Source: Bacillota bacterium (GTDB lineage Bacteria > Bacillota > Clostridia > Lachnospirales > Anaerotignaceae). Taken from it: 49,426 nt of DNA. Below the pieces are notes generated by a model. That model did not search any database, had not been told where the DNA came from, and saw only the letters and a list, made by a program, of their open reading frames with translations. The translations under genes and the position numbers were made by a program. The DNA lies in NCBI GenBank assembly GCA_019422105.1, contig JAHZDZ010000017.1:1-49426 (forward strand), in the 5' to 3' direction. This document shows, in pieces, positions 1 through 8,529 of the stretch (its first letter is position 1; each line of letters begins with the position of its first letter).

Positions 1-330
1 TTAGAATAACCGCGAGAGGTTTGGTACCGCCAGCGGTTAGAATAACCGCGAGAGGCCCGGGCGCATAGTCAGAACTTTTCCTTTCAGAAAAAGCGGTCTA
101 TGACCGTCCCGTCTATCTTCGGGATTCATAGTCAGTACATTTGCGCCTTCAGTCGCAAAGCTTGCTTCGCTCGGCGGAATGGTCAGAACTTTGCTAACGC
201 AAAGCCGCCTATGGCGTTCGGCTCTTTTCTGCCGATTCATACTTTCCGCTGCCAGGGTCTGGGGGCCTTGCGCCAGTTCCCAGTTCTTTTGGTACTTTTT
301 TTAGAAGAAAAGTATATAGAAATGTTTTAG
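1..330. repeat. Non-coding hairpin array at window start
   Basis: No credible gene lies here; the short open frames have no family resemblance. The stretch is built of small hairpins separated by a recurring word. A 19-nt direct repeat (TTAGAATAACCGCGAGAGG) occurs at 1-19 and 37-55, and the second copy forms the perfect hairpin GCGGTTA-GAA-TAACCGC at 33-49. The word CATAGTCAGAAC and its variants then recur at 64, 127 and 178, with a partial copy (TTCATACTTTCC) at 237, about every 50-63 bp. Each is followed by a different hairpin with a conserved shape (CTTTTC/GAAAAAG near 75-95, TTTGCG/CGCAAAG near 138-160, CTTTGC/GCAAAG near 188-203), plus TCCCG/CGGGA near 107-124 and CGGC/GCCG near 219-234. 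It may be the end of a longer repeated or structured element cut by the window edge. Function unknown. Confidence 0.55.
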
Positions 331-360
331 TATAGAATTTTTGATTAAAATCCTATACAT

Positions 361-404
361 AAAAAGTGATAAACCTGCTTTCACACAGCGGTTTATCACT
401 TTTT
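361..404. terminator. Bidirectional intrinsic terminator downstream of degV
   Basis: A 15-bp perfect stem (AAAAAGTGATAAACC with GGTTTATCACTTTTT) surrounds a 14-nt loop and is flanked by A/T runs on both sides, so it can terminate in either direction. It lies just beyond the 3' end of the minus-strand degV gene. Confidence 0.85.
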
Positions 405-431
405 TATTTATTTTCGTATGAACTTTAACAG

Positions 432-1274
432 TTAAAAGGTCAAAATAATACCAAATTCCTGCGCGTAGTTTGTGACCAGTCCGCTGGCCTCAAGCAGAAG
501 GGAATCTTTAAAATTCATTTCCTTCAGTATGGCATCACGCAGCTCCTCGGTTTTCTTTAAATTATTGCAGTGGGTAATGCATAATGTCCGTCCCTCGGGA
601 GCCATGCCTTCTTTTTTCATAATAGCAAGGAGCTTTTCAATGGTGCGTTTGGTGCCTCTTGCCTTATCTATCAGGCGCAGTGTGCCGTCCCTGTCATTGC
701 CCATAATGGGGCGAATATGCAAAAGGGAGCAAAGCTTGGCGGCAACAGGAGTGACTCGGCCTGTTTTCGCCAGATTGTCCAGCTTTTCCACAATGAAATA
801 GGTTCGCTGGGTACGGATGTAGGCTTCCACTTCCTGTACAATTTCTGTATCCGCAAGACCCTTGTCGGAGCATTCCTTTACCTTTAAGGCAATCAGGGCT
901 TCGCCGCTGGAGGCGCCATAGCTTTCAAACACATGAATAAATTTATCGGGATGTTCTTCCAGATAAAGTGTTTTAGCCAGCACCGCACTGTCATAGGAAC
1001 CACTCAGCTTGGATGAGATACAGGTTACAAAAACGCTTTCCTCCCCCTCATATGCCTTCATATAGCTTTCGGGAGATGGGGCAGCCGTTTTCGGGATATC
1101 AGAAAAGCTGTTCATCTCTTTTGTATATTGCAGGACATCAAAGTCCTCCTCATCCACGAAAATACGGTTTCCCAGCTGGAGTGTAAGAGGAACCCGCACC
1201 AGCTTCAATCCAAATTCTGCGGCCTGCGTACTTGTCAAATCGCAGCCGCTGTCCACAACCATTTTAATTGCCAT
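432..1274 (-). CDS. degV: DegV family fatty-acid-binding protein
   Basis: This 280-residue protein has the two-domain DegV (EDD) fold. Family members bind a fatty acid and, in Firmicutes, FakB-type members present it to the kinase FakA for phosphorylation and incorporation into phospholipid. Visible hallmarks are the N-terminal VDSGCDLT (residues about 7-14), the SSKLSGSYDSA segment that contacts the lipid carboxylate, and a C-terminal CITHCNN stretch. The length is normal for the family. The ATG at 1274 has GGAGG about 8 nt upstream. A promoter-like TTGTAA-N17-TATACT lies at 1331-1359 on the same strand, and the gene ends at a strong terminator, so it is probably monocistronic. No fakA gene is in the window, and the bound lipid cannot be predicted. 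Confidence 0.9.
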   Translation of the reverse strand: MAIKMVVDSGCDLTSTQAAEFGLKLVRVPLTLQLGNRIFVDEEDFDVLQYTKEMNSFSDIPKTAAPSPESYMKAYEGEESVFVTCISSKLSGSYDSAVLAKTLYLEEHPDKFIHVFESYGASSGEALIALKVKECSDKGLADTEIVQEVEAYIRTQRTYFIVEKLDNLAKTGRVTPVAAKLCSLLHIRPIMGNDRDGTLRLIDKARGTKRTIEKLLAIMKKEGMAPEGRTLCITHCNNLKKTEELRDAILKEMNFKDSLLLEASGLVTNYAQEFGIILTF

Positions 1275-1330
1275 GCCAAATACCTCCGATTTTATATTGA
1301 ATGAAAGATAATTTTATTTTTAATGTAAAA

Positions 1331-1359
1331 AGTATATCATAAAGTTATTGACTTTACAA
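1331..1359 (-). promoter_or_regulatory. Putative sigma-70-type promoter of degV
   Basis: On the minus strand TTGTAA (complement of 1354-1359) and TATACT (complement of 1331-1336) are separated by 17 bp, about 57 nt upstream of the degV start. The -35 box deviates from TTGACA at two positions, so the call rests on spacing, the good -10 and position. Confidence 0.5.
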
Positions 1360-1380
1360 TAAGTAGTAAAAAAAACTACA

Positions 1381-1530
1381 TTAAAAAATGGCCGCAGTGT
1401 GGCTGTTTTTACGGATTGAATGGATTTTATCCAATCCGTTTCCATAATTTCGTATTTTTTGCAGACGCAATAAAAATAGGCGCAAGGTGGTTATATTGAC
1501 GGATTGAACGGTTTTGAGTCAATCTGTTTC
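1381..1530 (-). repeat. 88-bp-period interspersed repeat, degenerate copies (inverted relative to window end)
   Basis: Two degenerate units are present. The element contains an inverted repeat ACGGATTG...CAATCCGT (1411-1439) that recurs exactly 88 bp later (ACGGATTGA at 1499, TCAATCTGT after it). It also has a small TTGC/GCAA hairpin (about 1459-1470) and a GC-rich GGCC/GGCT hairpin (about 1391-1404). Read on the minus strand, the order and words match the tandem array at 49207-49426, which has the same 88-bp period. No protein-coding potential is seen. The unit may be a mobile intergenic repeat or a structured transcribed element. Confidence 0.75.
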
Positions 1531-1615
1531 CTAATTATATTTTTAAATTGTGTGACAATAAAAAAATTTTGTTTTATCAGTAAACTTTTTCTTATCATTA
1601 TACGTAACTTAAGTG

Positions 1616-1670
1616 TTGACAATTATATAGTTTTAGCATAAAATCATATTTGGTTTTATAGTAAAACTAT
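1616..1670 (+). promoter_or_regulatory. Promoter and paired operator of the marR-RND operon
   Basis: TTGACA (1616-1621) and TAAAAT (1639-1644) are separated by 17 bp, a near-consensus sigma-70-type promoter. Two copies of the palindrome TTTTA-N3-TAAAA lie at 1631-1643 (overlapping the -10) and 1654-1666 (downstream of the -10), with centres 23 bp or about two helical turns apart. The second extends to GTTTTA-TAG-TAAAAC. ATAGTTTTA (1627-1635) and TAAAACTAT (1662-1670) also form an outer inverted repeat. This is the expected arrangement for autorepression by a dimeric MarR protein. Confidence 0.65.
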
Positions 1671-1687
1671 TGGAAAGGGGCGTCGAA

Positions 1688-2143
1688 TTGGAAGAGTATG
1701 ATACAAAAGAACTTGCACGTAATCTCATGAAGTTTAATTTAAAATTCGGCCATTGGAGTTTTAATAATTACGATAAGGAATTTAACAAAAACGGCAAGGG
1801 GAATTTAGACTTAACGCTTCGTCAGTACAGCATTTTGATGATTCTGAGAGACATGCCTGTTTCTACCATTTCTCAGCTGCAGGAGCTTCTACATATCAGC
1901 AAAAGCAGTCTATCGCTTACCATATCCAAGCTTGTTGACGGCGGGTATCTGGTAAAGCAGTATCCGGATAATCAGGATGACGGCAGAAAGGTTTACATTT
2001 TTATCACCCAGAAGGGGAACGAGGCGTTAGAGGAGGCAGACACGAGAGTAGTTGATCTGTTTGTGAAATTTTATGAGTCCTTGGACAAAGAGAAGAAGGA
2101 AAATCTGAAAGACGCAATTGAAAAACTGACAGCAATTTTTTAA
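1688..2143 (+). CDS. MarR family transcriptional regulator
   Basis: A winged-helix regulator of about 151 residues. The core reads LTLRQYSILMILRD, then an HTH (ISQLQELLHISKSSLSLTIS), then the wing DNQDDGRKVYIFIT with the DxR signature of MarR proteins, followed by a helical dimerisation C-terminus. The preferred start is the TTG at 1688, because AAAGGGG (1674-1680) sits 7 nt upstream; the in-frame TTG at 1670 has no ribosome site. It is 11 nt upstream of the adaptor gene and the three genes look like one operon. It very probably represses its own operon through the palindrome pair at 1631-1666 and is released by a pump substrate. That ligand role is inference from the family. Confidence 0.88.
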   Translation: MEEYDTKELARNLMKFNLKFGHWSFNNYDKEFNKNGKGNLDLTLRQYSILMILRDMPVSTISQLQELLHISKSSLSLTISKLVDGGYLVKQYPDNQDDGRKVYIFITQKGNEALEEADTRVVDLFVKFYESLDKEKKENLKDAIEKLTAIF

Positions 2144-2154
2144 GGAGGATCAAA

Positions 2155-3456
2155 ATGAAAAAGGGGTACATAGCAACAGCACTTATTCTTTGCGCCGCTT
2201 TGGCTTTGGGGGGCTGCGGAAAGAAGGAAGAAGAGATGGTAAGTGCCGACGAGAAGGCTTCCGCAGTCGAAACCATGGTAGTAAAGAAAACAACCATTGA
2301 AAGCGAATATGTATATTCCGGCAAGGTAAAGCCAATCAATGAAGTGCCGGTTTTGAGCACAGTCAGCGGCAAGGTGGCAACGGTAAACTTTGACGTGGGG
2401 GATACGGTAAAGGCGGGAGATGTGCTTTTTAGCATGGATACAGCAGATATTGTGAACAATATCAATGTATTGAGGGCTTCTCTTGCGACGGCAGAGGCGA
2501 ATATCTCCTCCGCAAGGACGACACTGGAATATGTAAACGGCGCGCAGATGCAGTCTCAGATAGAGTCTGCTAAGGCGGGACTCAGCAACGCTGAAACGGC
2601 TTACAACAATGCAAAAACCACTTATGAGAACAATAAGACACTCTATGAAAGCGGTGTTGTTTCTAAAACAGCCTTTGACCAGATAGAGATGAGCTATAAA
2701 CAGGCAGAGACGGCTTACAATCAGGCGAAACAGACCTATGACATCATGGTAAATCAGATGCCGGCTGAGAATCTGGAAAAGGCGCAGGCAGGAGTTGAGG
2801 TGGCCGAGGCTTCAAAGGCTTCCATACTGGCTCAGATAGAAAGCGCGGAAAAGACGCTGAGGGATGCCAACGTGACCAGCCCGATTTCAGGTGTTGTCAC
2901 AGGATGTAATGTAAAGGCAGGAGCGGTTTTGACACAGACAGCAGCGGCACCCTTTACCATCATTGATATGAGTAAGATTAATATCGATGTAAGTGTGTCG
3001 GAACAGATTATCAATTCTCTTGCGCCCGGACAGACGGTGGATGTAAAGGTAGCCTCTGTGGCGAATGATTATTTAAAAGGTACCATAAGCACTGTAAACC
3101 CCGCAGCTTCCCAGGCAGGAACTTATGATGTAAAAATAGAGATGGACAATACAGGCGGTCTTTTAAAAAGCGGTATGTTTGGCGAGGTTCATTTCACAAG
3201 AGAGAAAAATGAAAATACAATCGTTCTTCCGAGAAATACTGTTATTGAGAAAAACGATGAAATTTATGTATTTGTCGATGATAACGGTTCAGCCAAAAAA
3301 GTGGCTGTTACAACAGGTATAGACAACGGCGAGGAAATCGAGATAACAAGCGGACTTTCTGAAAACATGAAGGTTGTAATAAAAGGCCAGACCTATCTGT
3401 CAGACGGAGATAAAATAAAAGCTGCCTCTAATGCCGATGACGCAAAGGAGGAATAA
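2155..3456 (+). CDS. RND efflux adaptor (membrane fusion) lipoprotein, HlyD/AcrA type
   Basis: The 433-residue protein begins with a lipoprotein signal peptide ending in the lipobox LGGC (Cys21). A lipoyl/biotinyl-like half domain (VPVLSTVSGKVATVNF, about 65-95) is followed by a long alanine-rich coiled-coil hairpin (about 95-225), the second lipoyl half (VTSPISGVVTG), a beta-barrel and a membrane-proximal domain (LPRNTVI...). It would link the RND pump encoded 3 nt downstream to the cell exterior; in a monoderm there is no outer-membrane channel, and none is encoded here. The ribosome site AAGGAGG precedes the ATG at 2155. It is the second gene of the marR operon. Confidence 0.93.
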   Translation: MKKGYIATALILCAALALGGCGKKEEEMVSADEKASAVETMVVKKTTIESEYVYSGKVKPINEVPVLSTVSGKVATVNFDVGDTVKAGDVLFSMDTADIVNNINVLRASLATAEANISSARTTLEYVNGAQMQSQIESAKAGLSNAETAYNNAKTTYENNKTLYESGVVSKTAFDQIEMSYKQAETAYNQAKQTYDIMVNQMPAENLEKAQAGVEVAEASKASILAQIESAEKTLRDANVTSPISGVVTGCNVKAGAVLTQTAAAPFTIIDMSKINIDVSVSEQIINSLAPGQTVDVKVASVANDYLKGTISTVNPAASQAGTYDVKIEMDNTGGLLKSGMFGEVHFTREKNENTIVLPRNTVIEKNDEIYVFVDDNGSAKKVAVTTGIDNGEEIEITSGLSENMKVVIKGQTYLSDGDKIKAASNADDAKEE

Positions 3457-3459
3457 AAT

Positions 3460-6400
3460 ATGCTTTCAAAAATATCTATTAAAAGGCCGGTAACAACCGT
3501 AATGATACTGCTTATTGTTATGCTTGGCGGTATCGTGTCTATGTTCAGCTTAAACCTTGACTTAATGCCAAGTATTGATGTGCCTATTGCCATTATCAGC
3601 ACTACCTATGTTGGTGCCGGTCCCGAAGAGGTTGAGACGCTTATTACGGAGCCCATTGAGGAATCCATGGGCACGGTTGCCAATGTGGATACCATATCCT
3701 CTACCTCCTCCGCAAACTCCTCCATGGTAATTGTACAGTTTGTGGACGGTACGGATATTGACATGGCGGCAATCGATATGAGGGAGAAAATCGACCTCGT
3801 AAAAAGCACTCTGCCCGATGACGCCAATGAGCCTATGGTTATCAAAATGGATATTAACTCTATGTCCGCTATCATGGTCGGTGTTACCAGCGAAAATCTC
3901 GATCTTGACGAATTGAACACTCTTTTGGAGGACAATGTAAAGGGCCAGATTGAAAGAATTGAGGGTGTTGCCTCCGTTGAGTTAATCGGCGGACATACCC
4001 AGGAAGTACAGATTATCATAAATCCCGAAAAAATGCAGGGGTATGGCATAACAACAAGCCAGGTATCCCAGATTTTGAAGGCCGAAAATACAAACTACCC
4101 AACCGGTAAAATAACCCAGGGAGATGTAAAGCTTCAGATACGTAATGAGGGCGAGTTTAAATCTCTGGATGAAATCAGGGATATGCCCATTACTACGGCC
4201 ACAGGTGCTATTGTGCATGTCAGTGATTTTGCGGAGGTTGTACTCACCAATGCGGAGAATGAATCCTATGCGCAGATTGACGGCAGGGACGCGGTTGTTC
4301 TTTATATTCAAAAGCAGTCCAATGCCAATACGGTTGATATTTCCGACAAGGTAAACGTTCAGATTGCGAAGGTACAGGAAAAGTATCCTGATTTGCATAT
4401 CTCCATGGTTTCCGACACGGCGGATTATATCAAGACATCTATCAATAACGTTATCAGCACGGCTGTACAGGCTGCTATCATGGCTGTTGTCGTACTGTTT
4501 ATATTCTTGAGGGATCCAAAGACATCCTCCATTATCGGTATATCCATACCGACATCAGTCGTAGCAACCTTTGCACTGATGTATCTAAACGGTATGACTA
4601 TGAATATTATCTCCATGGGCGGTATTACCCTTGGTATCGGTATGCTTGTAGACAACTCGGTTGTTGTCATGGATACCATCTTCCGGCATTGGAAGGAAGG
4701 AGAGGATCCGAAGACTGCTGCGGAAAACGGATCGAAGGAGGTATCCCTCTCCATTGCGGCGTCCACCTTTACAACCGTTGCGGTATTTTTGCCGCTGATG
4801 TTTGTAACGGGAACCATCGGACAGATGTTCAGGGATTTGTCTTTGACAATCACCTTTGCTCTGGGCGCTTCCCTCATTGTCGCTCTTACCTTTGTACCTA
4901 TGGCCTGCTCCAGAACCCTTATGACAAGGGAGAGAAAAGCGGACGAGATAGCAACCGGCAAGAGAAAGTCAAAAAGAGGGCCTGTCACCCTGTTCCTGGA
5001 TAAATGGGGCGCTATGATAGACAAACTGGACGGTATTTACAGAAAGGTACTGTCATGGGCTCTCTGGCACAAAAAGAGAGTTGTAGCAATGGTATTAGTC
5101 ATTTTCCTGGCAACACTGGCTTTGGTTCCGATTATAGGTATTGACCTTATGCCCTCTATGGATCAGGGCTCAGCGACAATCACTATTGATATGCCGAAGG
5201 GCAGCATACTGGAGGCCACAACCGCTGTAACGGATGAGGTTTTGGCTGCTGTTGATGACATTGAGGAGACGAAGGAATATTTCGTTATGGTAGGCGGGGG
5301 CATGATGTCCTCAGGAACAGACTCCGCTACAGTTATGCTCAATTTTGTGGATAAAAAGGAAAGAAAGCGGAGCACCGATGAAATTTGTGATGAAATCAGA
5401 AAAAGACTGGAGAATATTCCGGGCGCTGACATTACGGTTTCCGCATCCTCCTCTGCTATGGGCTCCTACAGCAGTACAGGCGTAACAATTCAGCTTAACG
5501 GCGATGATACGGATACCCTGCGCGATATTGGAGAGGACTTCAAGAGACTTTTGGCTGAGGTTCCCGGTACCATGGACATTACCAGCTCCTCGGAGGAATC
5601 CGTACCGGAGGCAAATGTAGTGGTAAACAGAAAGAAGGCAGCACAGTATGGCCTGAATTCCGGTACTCTTGCCGGCTATATCTCTACAGCGGTAACAGGA
5701 TCTGTTGCCTCTCAGTACAGGTATAACGGCACTGAAATCGATATCAGAATTAAACAGGCGAAGGATCAGGTGCAGTTTATCAACGATTTGAAAAACATAA
5801 TGATTACGGCGCCAAGCGGTGTATCGGTGCCCTTGTCTGAGGTTGCGGATATTACCATCAAAGACAGCGCTACTTCAATCACGAGAAAAAATCAGCACCA
5901 GTATATTACGGTATCCGCTTCGGTAAGCGGCAGGGATATTAACTCTGTAAGTAAGGATGTACAGGAGAAGATTGATGACTATATCTTCCCTGAGGGATAT
6001 TCCTATGAATTTACAGGTACGCTGGAGGATATGCAGGAGACTTATTCCAGTCTGGGGCTTGTATTCCTTGTAGCTCTTTTGTTGGTTTATATGATTATGG
6101 CGGCGCAGTTTGAATCGCTGATTCATCCCTTTATCGTTATGTTCTCCGTGCCAATTGCTATCACCGGTGCTATACTCGGCTTGTTTGTGACGGGGAAAAC
6201 CATAACGGTTACGGCCTTTATGGGCTTTATCATACTGGTTGGTACTGTTGTCAACAACGCCATTGTATTGATTGACTATACAAGGCAGCTGAGGGAGAGG
6301 GGCTTTGACTGCAATGACGCTCTTTTGGAAGCAGGTCCTACACGTTTAAGACCTATCCTGATGACAACACTTACAACCGTACTTGGACTTCTGCCAATGG

Positions 6401-6597
6401 CCCTTGCCATGGGAGAGGGTACGGAAATGCAGCAGCCAATGGCAATCAGTATTATTTTTGGTATGACGCTTTCCACAGTGGTAACACTGGTATTTATTCC
6501 TGTTCTCTATGCGATAGTGGAGAAGCTCAGGATTATGAATCTGAAAAAACAGATTGAAAAGAGAAGACGCAGAGATGAAGCGCAGATGAACAGTTAA
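3460..6597 (+). CDS. RND family efflux transporter (AcrB/MdtB-like)
   Basis: The 1045-residue length is normal for the hydrophobe/amphiphile RND family. A first transmembrane helix (VTTVMILLIVMLGGIVSMF) is followed by a porter domain, a helix bundle that includes TM4 with MGGITLGIGMLVDNSVVVMD (the acidic residue belongs to the proton relay), a second TM7/porter repeat (about residues 535 on) and a closing bundle ending ITGAILGLFVTGK...LVGTVVNNAIVLIDY. Two-fold internal duplication is evident. AAGGAGG (3445-3451) lies 8 nt upstream of the ATG. It works with the adaptor just upstream to expel drugs, bile-acid-like detergents or other amphiphiles. The substrate is not predictable. Confidence 0.94.
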   Translation: MLSKISIKRPVTTVMILLIVMLGGIVSMFSLNLDLMPSIDVPIAIISTTYVGAGPEEVETLITEPIEESMGTVANVDTISSTSSANSSMVIVQFVDGTDIDMAAIDMREKIDLVKSTLPDDANEPMVIKMDINSMSAIMVGVTSENLDLDELNTLLEDNVKGQIERIEGVASVELIGGHTQEVQIIINPEKMQGYGITTSQVSQILKAENTNYPTGKITQGDVKLQIRNEGEFKSLDEIRDMPITTATGAIVHVSDFAEVVLTNAENESYAQIDGRDAVVLYIQKQSNANTVDISDKVNVQIAKVQEKYPDLHISMVSDTADYIKTSINNVISTAVQAAIMAVVVLFIFLRDPKTSSIIGISIPTSVVATFALMYLNGMTMNIISMGGITLGIGMLVDNSVVVMDTIFRHWKEGEDPKTAAENGSKEVSLSIAASTFTTVAVFLPLMFVTGTIGQMFRDLSLTITFALGASLIVALTFVPMACSRTLMTRERKADEIATGKRKSKRGPVTLFLDKWGAMIDKLDGIYRKVLSWALWHKKRVVAMVLVIFLATLALVPIIGIDLMPSMDQGSATITIDMPKGSILEATTAVTDEVLAAVDDIEETKEYFVMVGGGMMSSGTDSATVMLNFVDKKERKRSTDEICDEIRKRLENIPGADITVSASSSAMGSYSSTGVTIQLNGDDTDTLRDIGEDFKRLLAEVPGTMDITSSSEESVPEANVVVNRKKAAQYGLNSGTLAGYISTAVTGSVASQYRYNGTEIDIRIKQAKDQVQFINDLKNIMITAPSGVSVPLSEVADITIKDSATSITRKNQHQYITVSASVSGRDINSVSKDVQEKIDDYIFPEGYSYEFTGTLEDMQETYSSLGLVFLVALLLVYMIMAAQFESLIHPFIVMFSVPIAITGAILGLFVTGKTITVTAFMGFIILVGTVVNNAIVLIDYTRQLRERGFDCNDALLEAGPTRLRPILMTTLTTVLGLLPMALAMGEGTEMQQPMAISIIFGMTLSTVVTLVFIPVLYAIVEKLRIMNLKKQIEKRRRRDEAQMNS

Positions 6598-6618
6598 GCT
6601 TTCTAAATATAGCGGGGT

Positions 6619-6657
6619 TAAGAAACGGATTGGCCGATTTGGTCAATCCGTTTCTTT
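6619..6657. terminator. Hairpin after the RND operon, related to the 88-bp repeat stem
   Basis: A perfect stem of at least 12 bp (AGAAACGGATTG with CAATCCGTTTCT) closes an 11-nt loop 23 nt after the RND stop codon. The arms match the CGGATTGA/TCAATCCG stem of the 88-bp repeats at 1.4 kb and 49.3 kb. The U-tract is weak, so this may be a repeat-derived terminator or RNA end-stabiliser. Confidence 0.6.
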
Positions 6658-6775
6658 GATTTACTGTTAGAGGAAACAAAAGAAAAAACTGCGGCCCAAC
6701 GTTTCAGGAAATAAGTGGCAAAGGCATGCCAAGAGGTGCTGTATAAAGGAAGTATACAGTTTTCTCAAGCTAAAC

Positions 6776-6816
6776 AAAAAACGGTAAGATCTGAATACAG
6801 ATCCTACCGTTTTTTT
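6776..6816. terminator. Bidirectional intrinsic terminator
   Basis: AAAACGGTA-GATCTG pairs with CAGATC-TACCGTTTT around a 4-nt loop with one internal A/C mismatch, flanked by A and T runs. It separates the RND operon from the convergent amidohydrolase gene and can serve both. The rest of 6658-6775 holds nothing recognisable. Confidence 0.85.
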
Positions 6817-6864
6817 ATTCTTCCACGTACCTGCTATGTACATTTAACTGTCTTAAAACAGGAT

Positions 6865-8223
6865 TTATCTGCCATAGTTTTGAAGGCATAAATCACCGAC
6901 GCCAGTGTTTCTCAGCATACCAAATTTGCTCATCCAGCCTCCGGCACCGTTTCCGCGGCGTACGATACGTCCCTCAAAGCTGACGATTTCGCCGTTTACC
7001 AGAACGTAAAGGGGAAGTCTGGTGAGAGGATTGATGATTGTAACATTACCCAGCGCGCCTACGCCAAGGTTGCCTATTTTCTCGCTCCACCAGGGGTTAT
7101 TGGTCAGTTTGGCAATTCGTGCCGCAGGATTACAGGTCATGGTTGCAATTGACCTGCTCATATCAAGCACTCCTAAATCCACCAGCTCAAAGAGAGCGGG
7201 AACATTGTCACGGGTATCTCCGAAGCCCTTCATGGTGCCGTCGCCCTGACCGTCTGAAATCATGATATCAACAATACCCTTTTCCAGAGCGTCATAGCAG
7301 ACCTTCTGTGCCTCAGGCTCAATGAGAAGTCCCTCATGATGGCCGCGGCAGACTCGCATCATGGAGGTGACGAATTCGCCGGATACATTTTCGTTGTCCT
7401 TAATCAGTCCCACAACAATGTCCATAGCCTCTTTTCCGGGCATATGAGAACCGCAGCCGGCTGCACTGGCATGCCCCAGATGAAGAGGACGTCCCTTGGA
7501 CAGTCTTACCATACGCATGGTGTGCTCCGGATCCTGTGTGTGTGACATATAAACCAGATTTGCTTTTGAGGTTACCTCGAAGAGCTTATCAATATTTTCA
7601 TCTGACATGATAAAGTGTCCCATATGGTCTTTAATACCCATAATCAGATTAGCGGTAGTACCGCCTACGGCATTACGTGTAAATTTAGAGTACACGGTTT
7701 CTTCATCGCATTCGCCTTTAAAATAACGGATTAAGTCGTCGGTTGACATCATTGTGCCGATAATGTTGGCGCCGCCAAGGTATAATCCAAGGCTCATGGG
7801 CAGTCCTCTGTCGATTTCCGCTCCAAGCAGGGATGGGGCCATATTGGTATTGCCCGCTCCGGGTGATAAACCGATTGCGACACCATTTCGGACGGCACAC
7901 TGAATGGGCTCGGTGGAAACCTCAAACAAATCGCCCAGATGTACGTGCATATCCAAAAGACCCGGGGCAACAATCATTCCCTCGCAGTTCAGCCATACGT
8001 CGCCCTTTTCAATGGCAATGTCAACGCCTACCTCCACTACGGAATCGCCCTGGAGAACGATATCGCGGACATCGTCAATCCCGTTTTTCGGGTCGATGAC
8101 ACGGCCGCCCTTGAGGATGGTTCTTCCGCTTTTAGGAATATCTCCTATGGTATCTTTCATTATACCGTTTTGCACAGTTGCCAGCGTGCTTGTCATGTAG
8201 TTTACATTATTGCTGTAATCCAT
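6865..8223 (-). CDS. Amidohydrolase superfamily metallohydrolase
   Basis: Counted from the ATG at 8223, this is 452 residues; an in-frame extension to 8292 is possible but lacks a ribosome site, and the site used here (GATGAGG) is close and not ideal. The N-terminal beta-sandwich leads into MIVAPGLLDMHVHLG, whose HxH (about residues 93 and 95) is the binuclear metal site. Later ligands appear in YMSHTQ (His228), HLGHAS (His248/251) and MISDGQ (Asp324). The pattern is that of D-aminoacylase/dihydroorotase-type hydrolases that open amides or lactam rings. It shares little with the second amidohydrolase at 9862. A LysR gene lies upstream on the same strand, separated by about 306 bp without any gene. 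The substrate is unknown. Confidence 0.8.
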   Translation of the reverse strand: MDYSNNVNYMTSTLATVQNGIMKDTIGDIPKSGRTILKGGRVIDPKNGIDDVRDIVLQGDSVVEVGVDIAIEKGDVWLNCEGMIVAPGLLDMHVHLGDLFEVSTEPIQCAVRNGVAIGLSPGAGNTNMAPSLLGAEIDRGLPMSLGLYLGGANIIGTMMSTDDLIRYFKGECDEETVYSKFTRNAVGGTTANLIMGIKDHMGHFIMSDENIDKLFEVTSKANLVYMSHTQDPEHTMRMVRLSKGRPLHLGHASAAGCGSHMPGKEAMDIVVGLIKDNENVSGEFVTSMMRVCRGHHEGLLIEPEAQKVCYDALEKGIVDIMISDGQGDGTMKGFGDTRDNVPALFELVDLGVLDMSRSIATMTCNPAARIAKLTNNPWWSEKIGNLGVGALGNVTIINPLTRLPLYVLVNGEIVSFEGRIVRRGNGAGGWMSKFGMLRNTGVGDLCLQNYGR

Positions 8224-8529
8224 GTCCTCATCCCGTCCTTCCATATCTACAAGTTTATAATATCCTATTCTTTTATTATAGGCTATTATCACTTAATATC
8301 AAATCCCTATTTTCAAAAACTTGTATTTTTCACTGTTTTTACTATATATAATCTGATAAAATTGTGCAGATTGCTATGGTGCGGGATTTTGAGTGATTTT
8401 GAAAAAACAGGCTGACTGTAATAATTAAGGCTGCAAAGCCAAAAGGATATGCCAAGCGGGAGTTATTTTGCAATAGGATGGTTGCTTTGAGTCCTATAGA
8501 CTTGTCCGGAAATGGCATGAGCTTTTTTG

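Noticed and set aside
1..72. 36-bp direct repeat resembling the edge of a CRISPR array
   Set aside because: Only two partial copies, placed head to tail without unique spacers, and the repeat is mostly a simple hairpin. No cas genes are nearby.
37..240. Minus-strand open frame of 67 codons in the hairpin array
   Set aside because: Its translation repeats because the DNA repeats (VLT-x-P words). It has no ribosome site or family resemblance.
8440..8456. Sigma-54-like TTGGCATATCC on the minus strand before the first amidohydrolase
   Set aside because: The -24 half is good, but the -12 half reads TTGG, and the expected GC is absent at the required 10-nt spacing.
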